NCBI GenBank assembly: GCA_035995725.1
Contig: DASYKE010000020.1
Span: 1-6,858 of the forward strand
Length of the DNA: 6,858 bases
Reading direction: 5' to 3'
Origin: JAQGLW01 sp035995725
GTDB lineage: Bacteria > Pseudomonadota > Gammaproteobacteria > Burkholderiales > Burkholderiaceae_D
In this document: positions 1 to 4,454 of the stretch, in pieces
How the letters are laid out: each line of letters opens with the position of its first letter
Numbering within the stretch: position 1 is the stretch's first letter
Notes under the pieces: generated by a model
Databases searched by the model: none
The model's input: only the letters and a program-made list of their open reading frames with translations
What the model was told of the DNA's origin: nothing
Translations under genes and position numbers: made by a program

Positions 1-271
1 AGATCGGCGGGGTTGCGACGATCTCCCTGGTAGGATTGTAAACATCCTTGCCTTGCTGCTGCGACCAGCTCATCACCTGCAACTGAATCACGATTGGTTC
101 CGTGCCGTCGTTCCGCACAGTCATGGAACCTACCCCTTGGGCGGCAGATAGCGTCGTCCGTACCGGACTTACGTGAAACGAGCCGGCCTGCGACCACGGA
201 GCCGAAAGCAGACCGAGCAAAAGTAAGGCGCAACCCCGAAGAGTGCGCCAACTTGCCTTGATAGCGTACAT
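1..271 (-). CDS. Periplasmic pilus chaperone, PapD/CsuC-like, N-terminal part (runs off the left edge)
   Basis: Ninety residues are visible. Residues 1-29 are a signal peptide: Lys/Arg near the start, a Leu-rich core at 15-22, and a likely cut after SQA (27-29). The mature part starts FHVSPVRTTLS, the first beta strand of a PapD-type immunoglobulin fold. Arg38 sits where PapD has the Arg that anchors the pilin C-terminus. N54, the QLQVMSWSQQ stretch (63-72, with W69) and the TP near 87-88 also fit the family. Such chaperones carry pilin subunits through the periplasm to the outer-membrane usher by donor-strand complementation. The ATG overlaps the TAA of the upstream pilin gene by one base (TAATG), so translational coupling and a shared transcript are likely. 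The Csu-type assignment rests on the neighbouring SCPU-domain subunit. The remaining two thirds of the protein, and any usher gene, lie outside the window. Confidence 0.88.
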   Translation of the reverse strand, partial: MYAIKASWRTLRGCALLLLGLLSAPWSQAGSFHVSPVRTTLSAAQGVGSMTVRNDGTEPIVIQLQVMSWSQQQGKDVYNPTREIVATPPI

Positions 272-792
272 TAAAAGTTAATCGTTGCAGTGATGATGTC
301 ACTGTAAGCCAGCGCCTTTGCCGCACCCTGCCCGGAAGGTATTCTGCCGTAGACGGTATAGGTTTGCCCTGCGCCGGTGCCCGTGCCACCAGGTAAGCCT
401 GCACCGGTGTTGTCCCAATTCACATCACGAAGAGCGGTGGTGTAAAGGCCGTAGTTCAGGGTGTCCGTGCCGTTAACCATTTTGCGAGTGGTTACCGTTG
501 CACCCGATGCACTACCGGCACTCAGGCCGATCGTGTACGTAGTCCCGGGAGTGCAGGTGGCTGTAAGAGTGCTGGTACTGTCCGTATTCACCCCGCTTGT
601 CGCGTCAACGGCAGCACCAAAGGCAAGAGCGGTACCAGAGATCGTGCATGACGTTGCAACCGTCGCATTGACAGCAAACGTGCCGGTGGCCGTCACGGCG
701 GCGTGGCTATTGACGCCCAAAGCGGCAAATACCGAAGCCACTGCAAGGCCTAATACACGCTGGGAAAATTTGATAGCTTGTTTCGATTTCAT
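271..792 (-). CDS. Spore coat U (SCPU) domain pilin subunit, Csu-type
   Basis: A 173-residue secreted protein. Residues 1-31 are a signal peptide with cleavage expected after SHA (29-31). The mature domain is rich in Gly, Ala and Thr and predicted to be all beta. It has two cysteines (C49, C80) placed as in SCPU-domain subunits, where they form a disulfide. The C-terminus has the family pattern: YGRIP near 148-152, Gly, then Y163-S-D and a final beta strand ending INF. Archaic chaperone-usher (Csu) pili are built of such subunits and serve in surface attachment and biofilm formation. The ATG at 792 has a good ribosome site (GAGGAAG, about 5 bases upstream). A longer in-frame start is not needed. 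It is the first gene after a c-di-GMP riboswitch and promoter, and is followed with a one-base overlap by the chaperone. The size and leading position suggest a major subunit such as CsuA/B, but the exact subunit class is uncertain. Confidence 0.9.
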   Translation of the reverse strand: MKSKQAIKFSQRVLGLAVASVFAALGVNSHAAVTATGTFAVNATVATSCTISGTALAFGAAVDATSGVNTDSTSTLTATCTPGTTYTIGLSAGSASGATVTTRKMVNGTDTLNYGLYTTALRDVNWDNTGAGLPGGTGTGAGQTYTVYGRIPSGQGAAKALAYSDIITATINF

Positions 793-823
793 GATGCTTC
801 CTCTCTTTTCTTTTCAAATGAAC

Positions 824-849
824 GTAACGCGAAAAGCTCTCGCCATTAC
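824..849 (-). other. Leader stem-loop near the pilin start
   Basis: On the minus-strand RNA, GUAAU pairs with GUUAC. After a bulged G, GCGA pairs with UCGC, closing a 7-base loop. It lies about 30 bases before the pilin ATG, upstream of the ribosome site and not overlapping it, so it may shape the leader or protect the mRNA end. Structure is seen by eye only. Confidence 0.4.
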
Positions 850-854
850 CGCAT

Positions 855-886
855 GCATCGGCCACGCGTAAATACGCAACCGATAC
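855..886 (-). other. Long leader hairpin
   Basis: On the minus-strand RNA, GUAUCGG pairs with CCGAUGC (one G-U), then an asymmetric internal loop (UU/GUGG), then GCGUA pairs with UACGC around a 2-base loop. It is a stable element of the roughly 275-base pilin leader. It has no U-tract, so it is not an intrinsic terminator. Confidence 0.4.
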
Positions 887-904
887 CCGCCCAAACAGCA
901 AGGG

Positions 905-930
905 AACGAAAGAAGAGAAGCCTGAGGCTA
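905..930 (-). terminator. Possible weak intrinsic terminator in the riboswitch leader
   Basis: The minus strand reads AGCC-UCA-GGCU followed by a pyrimidine run (UCUCUUCUUUCG). The stem is only four base pairs with a 3-base loop, weak for a terminator. It is listed because it lies 3' of the c-di-GMP aptamer and its CCUCA can pair instead with UGAGG at 961-965. It could therefore be the switching half of an expression platform. This is inference. Confidence 0.3.
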
Positions 931-976
931 TGACGCGGAGTACCGACGAGACAACGCTACCCTCATGATTACGAGA

Positions 977-1073
977 GTTTCCCCTGGTAGTCCCGCTGTC
1001 ATAGAAAAAATTCCTTAGACCGGTAACTTTGTGCCCCCGCTTTTCAGTCGGGTTTACCCTTTTCAGGTAAAGG
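977..1073 (-). promoter_or_regulatory. Cyclic-di-GMP-I (GEMM-I) riboswitch aptamer
   Basis: The minus-strand RNA has the GEMM-I elements in order. P1 is formed by UUUACCUG (1064-1071) and CAGGGGAAA (978-986). The core AGGGUAAACC precedes P2, which is CCCG with a bulged A, then CU-GAAA-AG, then CGGG (1036-1052), so it is capped by a GAAA tetraloop. Next come GGGGCACAAAG, and P3 with a UCUAAGG / CUAUGAC tetraloop-receptor pair (about 998-1019), then GCGGGACUACC. Established aptamers read GGGCAAACC and GACGCAAAG. Here C is U and the matching G is A, which is compensatory if those bases pair. The base equivalent to G20 of the Vibrio Vc2 aptamer is G, which favours c-di-GMP over cGAMP. The aptamer starts just after the predicted transcription start and leads into the pilin gene, so c-di-GMP likely controls pilus expression. 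Whether binding turns expression on or off cannot be read here. Confidence 0.86.
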
Positions 1074-1074
1074 A

Positions 1075-1103
1075 ATCATAGCATTAACGCTATGTAGTTT
1101 CCA
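1075..1103 (-). promoter_or_regulatory. Promoter of the riboswitch-pilin operon (extended -10)
   Basis: The minus strand has TGGAAA (1103-1098), a 17-base spacer, and TATGAT (1080-1075) preceded by TGC, an extended -10. Transcription would start near 1068, at the first bases of riboswitch stem P1, which independently supports the placement. The -35 matches TTGACA at 4 of 6 positions, which the extended -10 can compensate for. Confidence 0.6.
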
Positions 1104-1162
1104 TACAGAAACTATCGTAAAACTCTATTTTTTTATAACCCCGTAGCAACATCTCTAGGGGT

Positions 1163-1192
1163 ATCATGATTTCTGCATGTGTACATCATGAT
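1163..1192. repeat. Two ATCATGAT palindromes, 22 bp apart
   Basis: The self-complementary octamer ATCATGAT occurs at 1163-1170 and again at 1185-1192, a spacing of two helical turns. It lies 60-90 bp upstream of the pilin promoter -35. The spacing would suit two dimers of a regulator on one DNA face, but octamers of this composition can occur by chance in AT-rich DNA. Confidence 0.35.
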
Positions 1193-1377
1193 TTTTGTAT
1201 GATTTCCAATGAGCATAACGAGGAAAATGTTCGCGAACTATCCTGGTCACGAGCTTAGAGGAAAACGGATCGGGGATTGGATTGGGGGAAAGTCGAAGAT
1301 CGCGCCAAGATGACGGACGCGCTTGTGCGGCAGTGTTGAATAACAAGTTAAAAGGCTATGACCAACCAGTGGCAACT

Positions 1378-1572
1378 CTATTTACCGCCATGATCGTAAA
1401 GCCTTGAAAGGATCTGGCGGCGATTCAGATTTCGTCCTTCCCAATGTGCTTCTCGCGACGCACTCGCCTGCACCGAATGGATCGCCATGTGAGGCGGTCC
1501 AAAGCCGGGTATGAATTTCGAATGCACAAAATTGGAAGCGGTCAACGGCCTGGCATTTACTTCTTCATGCAT
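1378..1572 (-). CDS. Small hypothetical protein (64 aa)
   Basis: The ATG at 1572 follows the upstream frame's TAG by 3 bases and has a fair ribosome site, AGAGG about 8 bases upstream inside the end of that gene. The 64-residue product starts MHEEVNARPLTASNF, has several His residues, and ends YDHGGK. No signal peptide or membrane segment is seen. The HEEVNARP stretch faintly recalls the N-terminal NEVHARP motif of DUF3422 proteins, but those are far longer and the rest does not match. I do not assign it. If real, it is the third gene of the minus-strand cluster. It could also be a remnant of a longer gene. Confidence 0.35.
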   Translation of the reverse strand: MHEEVNARPLTASNFVHSKFIPGFGPPHMAIHSVQASASREAHWEGRNLNRRQILSRLYDHGGK

Positions 1573-1575
1573 CAA

Positions 1576-1887
1576 CTATGCCTCTACTGAATCTGGTCGA
1601 TAGCGCCAGTAGAATGCAGAAGGACGAAATGCAAACTGGCGTTCAATCTCTTCACAAAGAATTTTTTCAGCGATACCGAGCGCCTTGATGTTGGCTGGCC
1701 GACTAATATAATGTAGGCACGGCAGGTTTTCGTCAATGACGAATTGTGCAGCTCTAAATCGCCCGTCCCGATATTGATCGAACGGAGTTTTTTGCGGATA
1801 TAGCTCGAAACACTGGCATTCACGGTCTTAAAAAAACTCGGAGCTAATGGTGGTGGGGCTCGCGACTGTCATGGGGTTCGTTTTCAT
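1576..1887 (-). pseudogene. Broken hypothetical gene with an in-frame TAA at codon 20
   Basis: The frame opens at ATG 1887, 15 bases after the upstream gene's stop, runs 19 codons (MKTNPMTVASP...SEFF), then meets TAA at 1828-1830. It continues in the same frame for 83 sense codons to TAG at 1576. The part after the stop looks truly coding: balanced composition with stretches such as DQYRDGRFRAAQFVIDENLP, an amphipathic helix around IAEKILCEEIERQF, and an aromatic tail FYWRYRPD. There is no ATG, GTG or TTG soon after the stop to restart. The TAA follows a run of seven T. A single T-to-A difference would restore AAA (Lys). The alternative frame through 1584-1823 is open but its product looks less protein-like. 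The family is not recognised. A sequencing error in the T run is possible. Confidence 0.5.
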
Positions 1888-1902
1888 GATATCTGCTGCA
1901 GG

Positions 1903-2268
1903 TCAGTCGCGTGGTAACCCGATTCTTTGACTTATAGAGTCGAGTTTTTCCACAAGCTCGTCATAGCTTCGATCCACGGCACTTGGCGCTGGACGGAAAT
2001 TGCGATCGTTGCGTAGTTCTTTTGGCGTCAGCGCTTTTTCAAGGTCGATCAGACACAGACGAAGCCATACATTGGTCGGCTGCTGCTTTGAATTCACATT
2101 TAGCCCAAGCGCAACGATTGCATCGCTGAAATGGTCTTTTTCCCAGTTATCGAGCGCATTTTCGAGTCGATGCAGATGCTGGAAAATCAATCCGACAAGC
2201 TGTACCCGGAACGCAGGAATATTGTCCAGATCGTTAACTTGTCGATAAAGTGAATCAAAAGGTTCCAT
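1903..2268 (-). CDS. Hypothetical protein (121 aa), first gene of a small minus-strand cluster
   Basis: I prefer the ATG at 2268, giving 121 residues beginning MEPFDSLYRQVNDLDNIP. A further in-frame ATG at 2295 would add nine residues. Neither has a strong ribosome site, so the start is uncertain. The protein is soluble, with no signal peptide or membrane helix. It appears mostly helical and charged: a helix around residues 16-40 (VQLVGLIFQHLHRLENALDNWEK), another near 67-80, and a C-terminal helix with DELVEKLDSISQR before the final IGLPRD. Composition and codon use look coding. No family is recognised. It is followed after 15 bases by a broken gene in the same direction and preceded by two operator-like palindromes, so the unit looks self-contained and possibly autoregulated. 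Confidence 0.68.
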   Translation of the reverse strand: MEPFDSLYRQVNDLDNIPAFRVQLVGLIFQHLHRLENALDNWEKDHFSDAIVALGLNVNSKQQPTNVWLRLCLIDLEKALTPKELRNDRNFRPAPSAVDRSYDELVEKLDSISQRIGLPRD

Positions 2269-2322
2269 AATGCCGCATGACAAAAAGTGAAGCATTAGAA
2301 CACTTTATGATCTGACAATCTC

Positions 2323-2360
2323 TAGGAATATTCCTATATTTAGATAGGTAATATTCCTAT
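2323..2360. promoter_or_regulatory. Two tandem operator-like palindromes
   Basis: TAGGAATATTCCTA (2323-2336) is a perfect 14-bp palindrome. TAGGTAATATTCCTA (2345-2359) is the same motif with one extra base in the centre, extending to ATAGG-N7-CCTAT. The starts are 22 bp apart, two helical turns. They lie 55-90 bp upstream of the ATG at 2268, where a minus-strand promoter would be expected. The pattern suits cooperative binding of a dimeric repressor, possibly encoded by the downstream unit. The regulator is unknown. Confidence 0.6.
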
Positions 2361-2733
2361 TTTTGAACAACCAACAGTAGCACTGATTACCGCAGTGTTC
2401 CCATGCTCCCTATCGTGACGATGCAACGTGCCCAAGTGCTTTTTGCGTTCAGTCGGGAATTCCAGACCTTTTCTCCACTTTGGGATCGATTGTCATCCGC
2501 TAATGATTGCGGCAATTGAAACCATTTGCACTGTTATACAGTCCCGGCGTTCAGGATGTCATGCCTGGCTGCACCGGATACGCACTTGGTTTCCTAACTT
2601 TAATCCTGAGATTATTCACCTAAATTTTTGAATTCAAAGAGAAAATCAGAATTTTCCTACTGCAAACATGAAGTGGTTGTACAACAATGCATTAAGCAAA
2701 CTTTGCTTTGCAGCCACTACCGGGAGGCTTCTT
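2361..2733. other. Intergenic region, AT-rich, no convincing gene
   Basis: No supported gene is present. A plus-strand open frame at 2428-2631 has neither ribosome site nor protein-like composition. The region holds a perfect 12-bp palindrome TTTGAATTCAAA (2627-2638) and, right after it, a short inverted repeat GAAAAT/ATTTTC (2640-2655). A weak promoter candidate for the next gene is TTGGTT (2586-2591), 18 bases, GATTAT (2610-2615); its low match to consensus makes it tentative. Confidence 0.45.
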
Positions 2734-2973
2734 ATGCAAGTCAATTATTGTGCAAATGTGGTTTGCGGTCGGCCGTTCCAAGTCAATCAGTTCAAAACGC
2801 GTATCCCGCCTCCCTTCGATGCCGGAAAGATTGTCTGTCCCCATTGCGGCGCTGTGTCGGCTGCCGATAGCACTTCCGTTTTCCTGACCCATGCGTTATC
2901 CAAGGTCGAAGAGCAGGAACACAATTTGCGCAAAGTTTCTCCTACCGGAACATTGGTAAAGCAAATCGCATGA
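2734..2973 (+). CDS. Small zinc-ribbon-like protein (79 aa), paralogue of the gene at 3885
   Basis: The start at ATG 2734 is set by a strong ribosome site (GGGAGG at 2722-2727). An upstream ATG at 2668 in the same frame has no such site. The 79-residue protein has two cysteine pairs, C6-x4-C11 and C35-P-H-C38-G, a four-Cys set typical of a structural zinc ribbon. Other marked stretches are RPFQVNQF (13-20), LTHALS (51-56) and a charged Glu/Lys tail. About 26 of its first 56 residues match the second copy at 3885-4106 without gaps. There is no signal peptide, so it is probably cytoplasmic. Its function is unknown; it could bind nucleic acid or a protein partner. The stop overlaps ATGATG of a doubtful downstream frame, and a degenerate receiver gene follows 180 bases later on the same strand. 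Confidence 0.8.
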   Translation: MQVNYCANVVCGRPFQVNQFKTRIPPPFDAGKIVCPHCGAVSAADSTSVFLTHALSKVEEQEHNLRKVSPTGTLVKQIA

Positions 2974-3239
2974 TGGAAGATCGAAAGGAATCGTTGCCGG
3001 CCGCTGGACAGGCAGACAAAAAGCACTCAAACAGACCTGGGCTGGCGCAACTAGTGAAAAATTGGATTTACTATGGACAACCATCAATAAACTGCCTAGA
3101 CTTAAAGCGTTGTCTATTCTTCAATAGTGCAATGCGACAGTCCAGGTGCGTAAGTGGCCGCCACGCAATCAAAAAAAATTCTTGTCGCAGTCAACCGGCC
3201 AGTACGGCAGCTTGTATCGCATGCGCTGCAATCTTCTGA
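2970..3239 (+). CDS. Doubtful ORF overlapping the zinc-ribbon gene stop and the receiver gene
   Basis: The ATG at 2970 overlaps the preceding TGA (ATGA), a layout typical of coupled genes. The first 45 codons look moderately protein-like (MMEDRKESLPAAGQADKK, then LAQLVKNWIYYGQP). The last third, however, runs out of frame over the start of the receiver gene at 3154 and is rich in Cys and Ser as non-coding frames often are. An A8 run (3171-3178) lies where a +1 shift would join it to the receiver frame. It could be a short real gene, a decayed gene, or chance. Confidence 0.22.
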   Translation: MMEDRKESLPAAGQADKKHSNRPGLAQLVKNWIYYGQPSINCLDLKRCLFFNSAMRQSRCVSGRHAIKKNSCRSQPASTAACIACAAIF

Positions 3240-3585
3240 TTGGGATTTAATCTATTGCGACTCGGTAGAAGAAGCAAAACAATTGCTCCATCAGCACTGC
3301 GATTTGATTTTCTGTACTTTGCGGTTTGACAGTAGCCGCCTGTTCGATCTGCTGCAATATGCCAAAGCCGATCCACAAATCAAGCCCATCCCCTTTGTGG
3401 CATTGAAGATCACCGATGGCGTGCTGTCTGAAAGCACCGTGAAAGCGGTTCTGAAAACGGCTCAGCTATCCGGTGCGGACGCATGCGTGAACCTGGCGCA
3501 ATGGCGCAAGCAGTTAGGCGATGAACCAGCCTATGAAAAACTGCGCAATAGGATTCGGCGCCTCTTGGCCATTCACCCCGCCTGA
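3154..3585 (+). CDS. Degenerate CheY-like receiver (pseudo-receiver) protein
   Basis: The 143-residue product has the order of a response-regulator receiver: strand 1 KKILVAVNRP (7-16), a helix, strand 2 DWDLIYCDS, a helix VEEAKQLLHQ, strand 3 DLIFCTL (50-56), strand 4 PIPFVALK (78-85), and a GADACVNL stretch (from about 105) in place of the usual GADDYLVKP. The acidic pair of strand 1 is Ala/Asn, the phospho-acceptor Asp at the end of strand 3 is Thr55, and the conserved Lys is Asn. It therefore cannot be phosphorylated in the usual way and would act, if at all, by protein contacts. No output domain follows. The start is GTG 3154: a stop lies immediately upstream at 3151, and AGGTG at 3145-3149 can serve as ribosome site. 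It sits between two paralogous zinc-ribbon genes on the same strand. Confidence 0.75.
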   Translation: MAATQSKKILVAVNRPVRQLVSHALQSSDWDLIYCDSVEEAKQLLHQHCDLIFCTLRFDSSRLFDLLQYAKADPQIKPIPFVALKITDGVLSESTVKAVLKTAQLSGADACVNLAQWRKQLGDEPAYEKLRNRIRRLLAIHPA

Positions 3586-3884
3586 CACGCCAGTCCCTGC
3601 CCATATTGCATCGTTCTTCGAAGCAGCGCAACTATTCTGCCGTGTCGGCTTCCCGAGCCATTAGCGCAAAGCGCCCAATTGCGCTGATACTCAAGCCAGC
3701 CCCGTTTCAGGCGATTGCTCAATTCGCGCGGCGCTATTGCTAAAAGGGCGATCCGTTCTAATTCCCTTGCTTTCGTCAATATAGTTTGTTTGCCATTGCA
3801 AAGACTTGTGCGTTGGATGATAATCCGGCCTCCAATAAATGTGTTAAATTTGTTTAATACCAATATTTTACAATTCAAGAAAAC
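3586..3884. other. Intergenic spacer before the second zinc-ribbon gene
   Basis: There is no convincing gene in this 299-base stretch. A minus-strand frame (3573-4043) stays open through it and some of its translation (TKARELERIALLAIAPRELS) looks protein-like, but it lacks a start with a ribosome site and runs antisense through the 3885 gene. The last 50 bases (3837-3884) are AT-rich and probably contain the promoter of that gene; I could not pick a clear -35/-10 pair. Confidence 0.4.
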
Positions 3885-4106
3885 ATGGAAGTTCAGAGTT
3901 GTCCAAGCAACGCTTGTAGCCGACCGTTCCAGGCGAACAGATTCACGATGGACCTGGACACGTCGATCCAGCCTGGACGAATCAGTTGTCCTCATTGCGG
4001 GATGACATATGCGGGACAGTCCGATGCTGTCTATCTCACACATGCGCTATCGGCGGAGCAGGAAGCGAAGTATTTCGCCGAGAAATCCGGATCTACCTCT
4101 AATTAA
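3885..4106 (+). CDS. Small zinc-ribbon-like protein (73 aa), paralogue of the gene at 2734
   Basis: A 73-residue protein with the same plan as the 2734 gene: C6-x4-C11, RPFQANRF (13-20), C35-P-H-C38-G, LTHALS (51-56), and a Glu/Lys tail ending STSN. The four Cys fit one bound zinc. The spacing of all conserved blocks is identical in the two copies, so they arose by duplication or are members of a family expanded in this genome. The variable middle (residues 21-30) differs almost completely (TMDLDTSIQP here), suggesting a loop with relaxed or specialised function. ATG 3885 has only a weak ribosome site (AAGAAA). AT-rich DNA upstream suggests its own promoter. There is no signal peptide or membrane helix, and no function is assigned. 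Confidence 0.78.
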   Translation: MEVQSCPSNACSRPFQANRFTMDLDTSIQPGRISCPHCGMTYAGQSDAVYLTHALSAEQEAKYFAEKSGSTSN

Positions 4107-4417
4107 TCTCAGGGGAAATTTTTTGCCTCTACGGAAGCACTAGCGCATGGGCAAATGTACGATTGGATCAGACAGTAATCCATCCCATTGCCTCTGGCCG
4201 TTTTGCGACGTTCGCAACTGCCTCAAAGCCGGTGGTAACGAACATTTCTCAGCGGGTGCTAATGACCCAGGTACGGTGGAAGCTTGGAGAAAAGCGATGG
4301 AAGCGGCTCTACAATACAAGAGGGTACGACCTGATATCGTTGCATTTACATCTTGTCAGCAGGCATCGCCGGCAATAGTGAGCACAACCTTGCCGCCAAA
4401 GCCATGAGCTGTGAAAT
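4107..4417. other. Spacer between convergent units, no firm gene
   Basis: Apart from the doubtful ORF listed at 4147-4407, this stretch holds nothing I can support. A T6 run at 4119-4124 follows the zinc-ribbon gene but no good stem precedes it, so it is not called a terminator. Confidence 0.35.
4147..4407 (+). CDS. Possible small hypothetical protein (86 aa)
   Basis: ATG 4147 has GGAAG nine bases upstream. The product has an odd Cys-rich start (MGKCTIGSDSN), then a more protein-like stretch TVEAWRKAMEAALQYKRVRP that could be a helix, and a Thr/Pro-rich end. A second frame (4163-4378) overlaps it fully. No family is recognised, so this is tentative. It ends just before a strong hairpin at 4418-4444. 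Confidence 0.25.
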   Translation: MGKCTIGSDSNPSHCLWPFCDVRNCLKAGGNEHFSAGANDPGTVEAWRKAMEAALQYKRVRPDIVAFTSCQQASPAIVSTTLPPKP

Positions 4418-4444
4418 CTTGCTGTATCGACCTTGATCAGCAAG
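4418..4444 (-). terminator. Hairpin 3' of the amtB unit, possible terminator
   Basis: CTTGCTG (4418-4424) is complementary to CAGCAAG (4438-4444). Inside, ATC pairs with GAT past one bulged base, leaving a 6-base loop, for ten base pairs in all. It lies ten bases after the stop of the small gene at 4455, where a terminator would be expected. Only a short T-poor stretch (ATTTC) follows on the minus strand, so it may be a stabilising 3' hairpin rather than a true intrinsic terminator. Confidence 0.42.
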
Positions 4445-4454
4445 CTGCGGCTAT

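Larger units (their letters stand above)
793..1377. other. Intergenic region holding the pilin leader, riboswitch and upstream DNA
   Basis: The left part (793-1103) is the leader, aptamer and promoter of the pilus operon, listed separately. From 1104 to 1377 I find no convincing gene. There is an AT-rich stretch at 1120-1140 and a pair of identical ATCATGAT palindromes (1163-1170 and 1185-1192). A short minus-strand open frame at 1164-1346 has no clear ribosome site or recognisable family. Confidence 0.5.

Noticed and set aside
461..871. Plus-strand frame opposite the pilin gene
   Set aside because: It is antisense to an SCPU protein with a clear signal peptide and ribosome site. It is Val/Ala-rich as expected of a shadow.
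1164..1346. Minus-strand 60-codon frame
   Set aside because: It has a non-ATG start without a clear ribosome site and no recognisable family. It ends in the ATCATGAT repeat region.
1584..1823. Minus-strand 79-codon frame starting from GTG
   Set aside because: It shares its bases with the better-looking frame of the broken gene at 1576-1887, whose codon use and composition are far more protein-like.
1821..1842. T7 run as a programmed frameshift site
   Set aside because: The frames before and after the stop are the same, so a shift would not restore the downstream coding frame. A nonsense change explains the data more simply.
2428..2631. Plus-strand 67-codon frame in the AT-rich spacer
   Set aside because: It has no ribosome site, is rich in Cys, His and Trp, and has no family resemblance.
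3573..4043. Minus-strand open frame of 156 codons
   Set aside because: Part of it (around 3600-3790) looks mildly protein-like, but there is no ribosome site. It runs antisense through the second zinc-ribbon gene and overlaps the end of the receiver gene.
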